A stretch of 64,000 nucleotides of DNA from Neorhizobium vignae (GTDB lineage: Bacteria > Pseudomonadota > Alphaproteobacteria > Rhizobiales > Rhizobiaceae). The stretch covers positions 62,001 through 126,000 of the forward strand of contig NZ_JNNU01000003.1 of assembly GCF_000732195.1 (NCBI RefSeq), in the 5' to 3' direction. The translations under genes and the position numbers were made by a program. A model generated the notes under the pieces. That model saw only the letters and a program-made list of their open reading frames with translations, was not told the DNA's origin and did not search any database. This document shows positions 61,555-64,000 of the stretch, piece after piece. Positions within the stretch are counted from its first letter, which is position 1. The number at the start of each line of letters is the position of its first letter.

Positions 61555-63216
61555 ATGGCATCGACACTGGATCATCTGACGAAATCGCCCTTCAATCTCG
61601 ATCGCGAAGCCCTCGACTGGGTGACCCGGACGTTTCAGGCTCTGGACGATACCGCCCGTACAGCCCAGCTTTTCAATCTCAGTTCGCGCGGTGATGACCG
61701 CGAGGCCGAGATCGCCCGCCTCGGCGATCTGCAGCCGGGCGGCATCACCCGCTATTTCGGTGCCGCCGGTAACAGGGAACGCGAACATATGGCCGCGATC
61801 CAGGCCAGGGCCAGAGTGCCTTTGCTGGTTTCCGCCGATCTCGAAGGCTCCCGCATGAGCCTCCCCTTCGGCACGGCCGTCCCCAATCCGCTGGCCCTGG
61901 CCGCCGTCGATGAAGTTGAGCTGACCGAGGCGATTTCCGACCTGATGGCGCGCGAAGCCCGTTCCGTCGGGATCAACTGGTCCTTCACGCCGGTGCTGGA
62001 TATCAACGCCGCCTTTCGCAGCCCGATCGTCGCAACCCGGGGATATGGCTCGGATCCGGCGCTGATCGAACGTCACGCGCTGGCGCAGATGCGCGTCTTC
62101 CAGCGGCTCGGCCTTGCCGCAACCGTGAAACACTGGCCGGGCGAAGGTTATGACGAGCGCGACCAGCATCTGGTCACAACCATTAATCCGCTGTCGATGG
62201 AAGAATGGCGCGCCACCTTCGGCCTGCTCTATAAGGCCGCCATCGATCAGGGCGTCAAGTCCGTCATGTCGGCGCATATCGCACTGCCGGCCTATGTCTT
62301 GGAACGCGATCCGGATGCCGGCGAAGAAGCCTATCTGCCGGCTTCAGTCTCTGCCCCGCTCAATATCGCACTCCTGCGCGGCGAGCTCGGGTTCAACGGC
62401 CTGATCGTCTCAGACGCAAGCGAGATGGCAGGTCTCTCCGGCGTGATGCCGGCGCACGACGCGAAGATCGAGATCATTGCGGGTGGCTGCGACATGGTCC
62501 TTTTCTCCTCCAAGCCGGAGGCTGAAATTGCTGCGGTGCGTGACGCCGTCCAGTCCGGGCGCATTCCGGCAGAACGTTTCCACGATGCGGTCACACGCGT
62601 CCTCGCCCTCAAGGCGTCGCTCGGCCTGCATCGCGCAGTCGAGATGCCGGTTTATGCCGGTGCGGCTCCCGCCCAAAAACTCGCCCACGAAGCTTTCGCT
62701 CGCGCCCCGACTCTGGTGAAGGACAGGAACGGCACGGTGCCTCTCGATCCCGAAAAGCATCGCCGCATCCTTGTCGTTTCCGGCGGGATCGTCGAGCCGA
62801 TGCAGAATGCGAGGCTGGATTTCAAGCTGCCGGACATGCTGGCTGCCGAGGGTTTCGAGGTGACCCTCCATTCCTATGGCACGCCGCTCGATGCGGACGG
62901 GCACGATCTCGTCCTCTATCTGTTCGGCGAAGAGACCCTTCTGACGCGCGGGCGAATCTTTCTCGATTGGCGGGCACTTCACGGAGATTTCAGGGCCGCC
63001 ATGAAACGGCCGTGGACAAGCCTGCCGACCGTGATGATCTCCTTCGGTTTTCCCTATTATCTCTACGACGCTCCGCGGGTGCCGACCTATATAAACGCCT
63101 ATTCCACCCATGAGGCGATGCAGGCCGCAGTGGTCGAGGCGTTGATGGGGCGCAGGCCGTGGAATCGCAACAATCCCGTCGATCCCTTCGCCGGAGCGCC
63201 GGACGCGCGATACTGA
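61555..63216 (+). CDS. GH3 glycosidase, beta-N-acetylhexosaminidase-like, cytoplasmic
   Basis: 553 aa, GGAGGG before the ATG, no signal peptide. Family 3 barrel with the nucleophile D287 in VSDASEMAG and the hexosaminidase-type loop K192-H193-W-P-G...D203-Q-H205 that corresponds to KH(F/I)PG...D(S)H of NagZ-like enzymes, where the His is the acid/base partner. This points to beta-N-acetylglucosaminide rather than glucose cleavage. The C-terminal part (from about residue 380) is a second alpha/beta domain. Paired with the sulfatase, so the natural substrate may be a sulfated hexosamine oligomer (inference). Confidence 0.88.
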   Translation: MASTLDHLTKSPFNLDREALDWVTRTFQALDDTARTAQLFNLSSRGDDREAEIARLGDLQPGGITRYFGAAGNREREHMAAIQARARVPLLVSADLEGSRMSLPFGTAVPNPLALAAVDEVELTEAISDLMAREARSVGINWSFTPVLDINAAFRSPIVATRGYGSDPALIERHALAQMRVFQRLGLAATVKHWPGEGYDERDQHLVTTINPLSMEEWRATFGLLYKAAIDQGVKSVMSAHIALPAYVLERDPDAGEEAYLPASVSAPLNIALLRGELGFNGLIVSDASEMAGLSGVMPAHDAKIEIIAGGCDMVLFSSKPEAEIAAVRDAVQSGRIPAERFHDAVTRVLALKASLGLHRAVEMPVYAGAAPAQKLAHEAFARAPTLVKDRNGTVPLDPEKHRRILVVSGGIVEPMQNARLDFKLPDMLAAEGFEVTLHSYGTPLDADGHDLVLYLFGEETLLTRGRIFLDWRALHGDFRAAMKRPWTSLPTVMISFGFPYYLYDAPRVPTYINAYSTHEAMQAAVVEALMGRRPWNRNNPVDPFAGAPDARY

Positions 63217-63290
63217 CGGCCTCCGGCATGCACGCCGGGTGAGGGACATGTGCAGCTCGCCGATCAACCAGACCGCGGAGCCACCTGCGA

Positions 63291-64000
63291 TCAAAGACCA
63301 TTGTCCTTTCCAGCTGCAACGTCATAGGCAACCCTGAAGCCGGTATTGCTCGATGCGCTATCCGGGGAGAGACCCATCCGCGCTGCGATCCGGTACCGAT
63401 AGCAGTAACTCTTGTGGCAGAGGAACGAACCGCCCTTCAGCACCTTGTCGGAAAAGCGTTTCGCATGCTCGTTCCGCGCCTTTGCCTGTTTCGAGAGCGA
63501 GCGCACCTTGAAAGGGTCGGCGGTCCACTCCCAGACATTGCCGGCGAGATTGTAGAAGCCGGCCTCATTCGGGGTGAAGCTGCGTACCGGCGCAGTGCCG
63601 AAATATCCGTCCTGGAGCGTGTTGGTGTCGGGAAAACGGCCTTGCCAGATATTGCAGAAGATCGCCTCGTCGGTCGGCTCCTCCTCGCCCCAGGGATACC
63701 GCCGGCGGCGGTTTCCGCCGCGCGCGGCATGCTCCCATTCCGCTTCCGTTGGCAGGCGCCCGCCGACCCATTGCGCGAACGCGAGCGCATCGTTCCAGGA
63801 AACGTGGGTGACAGGATGGTCAAGCCGATCGTCGATGGAACTGTCCCGACCTTCCGGCTGCCGCCATGTGGCATCATCGATGCGCGTCCACCAAGGGGTG
63901 CCGACGACACCGCCCGTCGCAAGGCTGATGTCACCGAGCAGCGGCGCGAACACGGCAGAGGAGCCGAAGCGTTCCGATTCCGTCACATACCCGGTCGCGT
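63291..64000 (-). CDS. Formylglycine-generating enzyme (5' end outside the window)
   Basis: FGE-sulfatase family, aerobic copper type. The active-site pair is in GGSFLCHKSYCYRYRIAAR, matching the Cys-x4-Cys arrangement of human FGE, and the family's SxNTGFRV ending (SSNTGFRVAY) follows. Also present: HPVTHVSWNDALAFAQWVGGRLPTEAEWE (cited as PVTHVSWNDALAFAQW and GGRLPTEAEWEHAARGG), NLAGNVWEWTAD. The reading frame is open to base 64000 (TGYVTESERFG precedes the GTG at 63986), so the start is outside the window. It converts the Cys of sulfatases to formylglycine; convergent with GH3. Confidence 0.93.
   Translation of the reverse strand, partial: ATGYVTESERFGSSAVFAPLLGDISLATGGVVGTPWWTRIDDATWRQPEGRDSSIDDRLDHPVTHVSWNDALAFAQWVGGRLPTEAEWEHAARGGNRRRRYPWGEEEPTDEAIFCNIWQGRFPDTNTLQDGYFGTAPVRSFTPNEAGFYNLAGNVWEWTADPFKVRSLSKQAKARNEHAKRFSDKVLKGGSFLCHKSYCYRYRIAARMGLSPDSASSNTGFRVAYDVAAGKDNGL

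Noticed and set aside
59986..62277. 763-codon minus-strand frame opposite the sulfatase and GH3 genes
   Set aside because: The plus-strand products have clear catalytic motifs (CMPAR, VSDASEMAG). The antisense frame has no ribosome site or family similarity. The same reasoning removes the long antisense frames at 21752-23722, 23410-25497 and 56945-58879.

Overview
The window is GC-rich DNA from an alphaproteobacterium, most likely a member of the Rhizobiaceae (Rhizobium, Ensifer, Shinella or a relative). The evidence is an iolR-iolC-iolD-iolE-iolB block in which IolC is fused to a DUF2090 aldolase-like domain, a divergent iolG, many ABC importers for organic nutrients, GCG_CRPN-type and Ser/Gly-rich small secreted proteins, and dense start/stop overlaps inside operons. 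The genus cannot be fixed from this sequence. I see no rRNA, tRNA, complete insertion sequence or CRISPR array.

Layout. Bases 1-1304 carry the 3' part of a hexapeptide acyltransferase fused to a large C-terminal domain. From 1.3 to 8.5 kb lie small secreted or membrane proteins, including three Ser/Gly-rich paralogues, one of which has a 105-bp tandem repeat. An iron-siderophore-type ABC importer (2.7-5.5 kb) interrupts them. From 8.7 to 19.4 kb is a LacI-controlled locus for pectin or rhamnogalacturonan oligomers: a sugar-binding protein faces an operon of an unclassified 839-aa protein, a GH105, a GH28 and an ABC transporter. Two identical palindromes flank the divergent promoter. From 19.6 to 27.2 kb is the myo-inositol catabolic locus, followed by a convergent sulfatase.

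From 29 to 38 kb is a mixed region (YidB-like protein, cupin, FabMG-like protein, AraC/MFS pair, AraC/esterase pair, secreted protein), ending at a short tyrosine recombinase at 38.2 kb. From 46.8 down to 39.0 kb is a DeoR-Opp/Dpp importer-glycerophosphodiesterase-inositol-monophosphatase operon. I propose that it feeds glycerophosphoinositol-like compounds towards the inositol pathway. From 47.5 to 51.6 kb is a five-gene cluster (two SnoaL-like, a saccharopine-dehydrogenase-like reductase, VOC, SDR) divergent from an AraC regulator. Two unknown proteins follow.

From 53.7 kb to the right edge is a locus for a sulfated sugar: a LysR regulator, a family-5 binding protein, a permease, a permease-ATPase fusion, an ATPase, a cytoplasmic sulfatase, a GH3 hexosaminidase-like enzyme and, convergent, a formylglycine-generating enzyme cut by the window end. 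That last enzyme would also mature the sulfatase next to the inositol genes. The common theme is intracellular breakdown of imported plant- or soil-derived glycans, polyols and their phosphate or sulfate esters. Each importer sits beside its own one-component regulator and cytoplasmic hydrolases.
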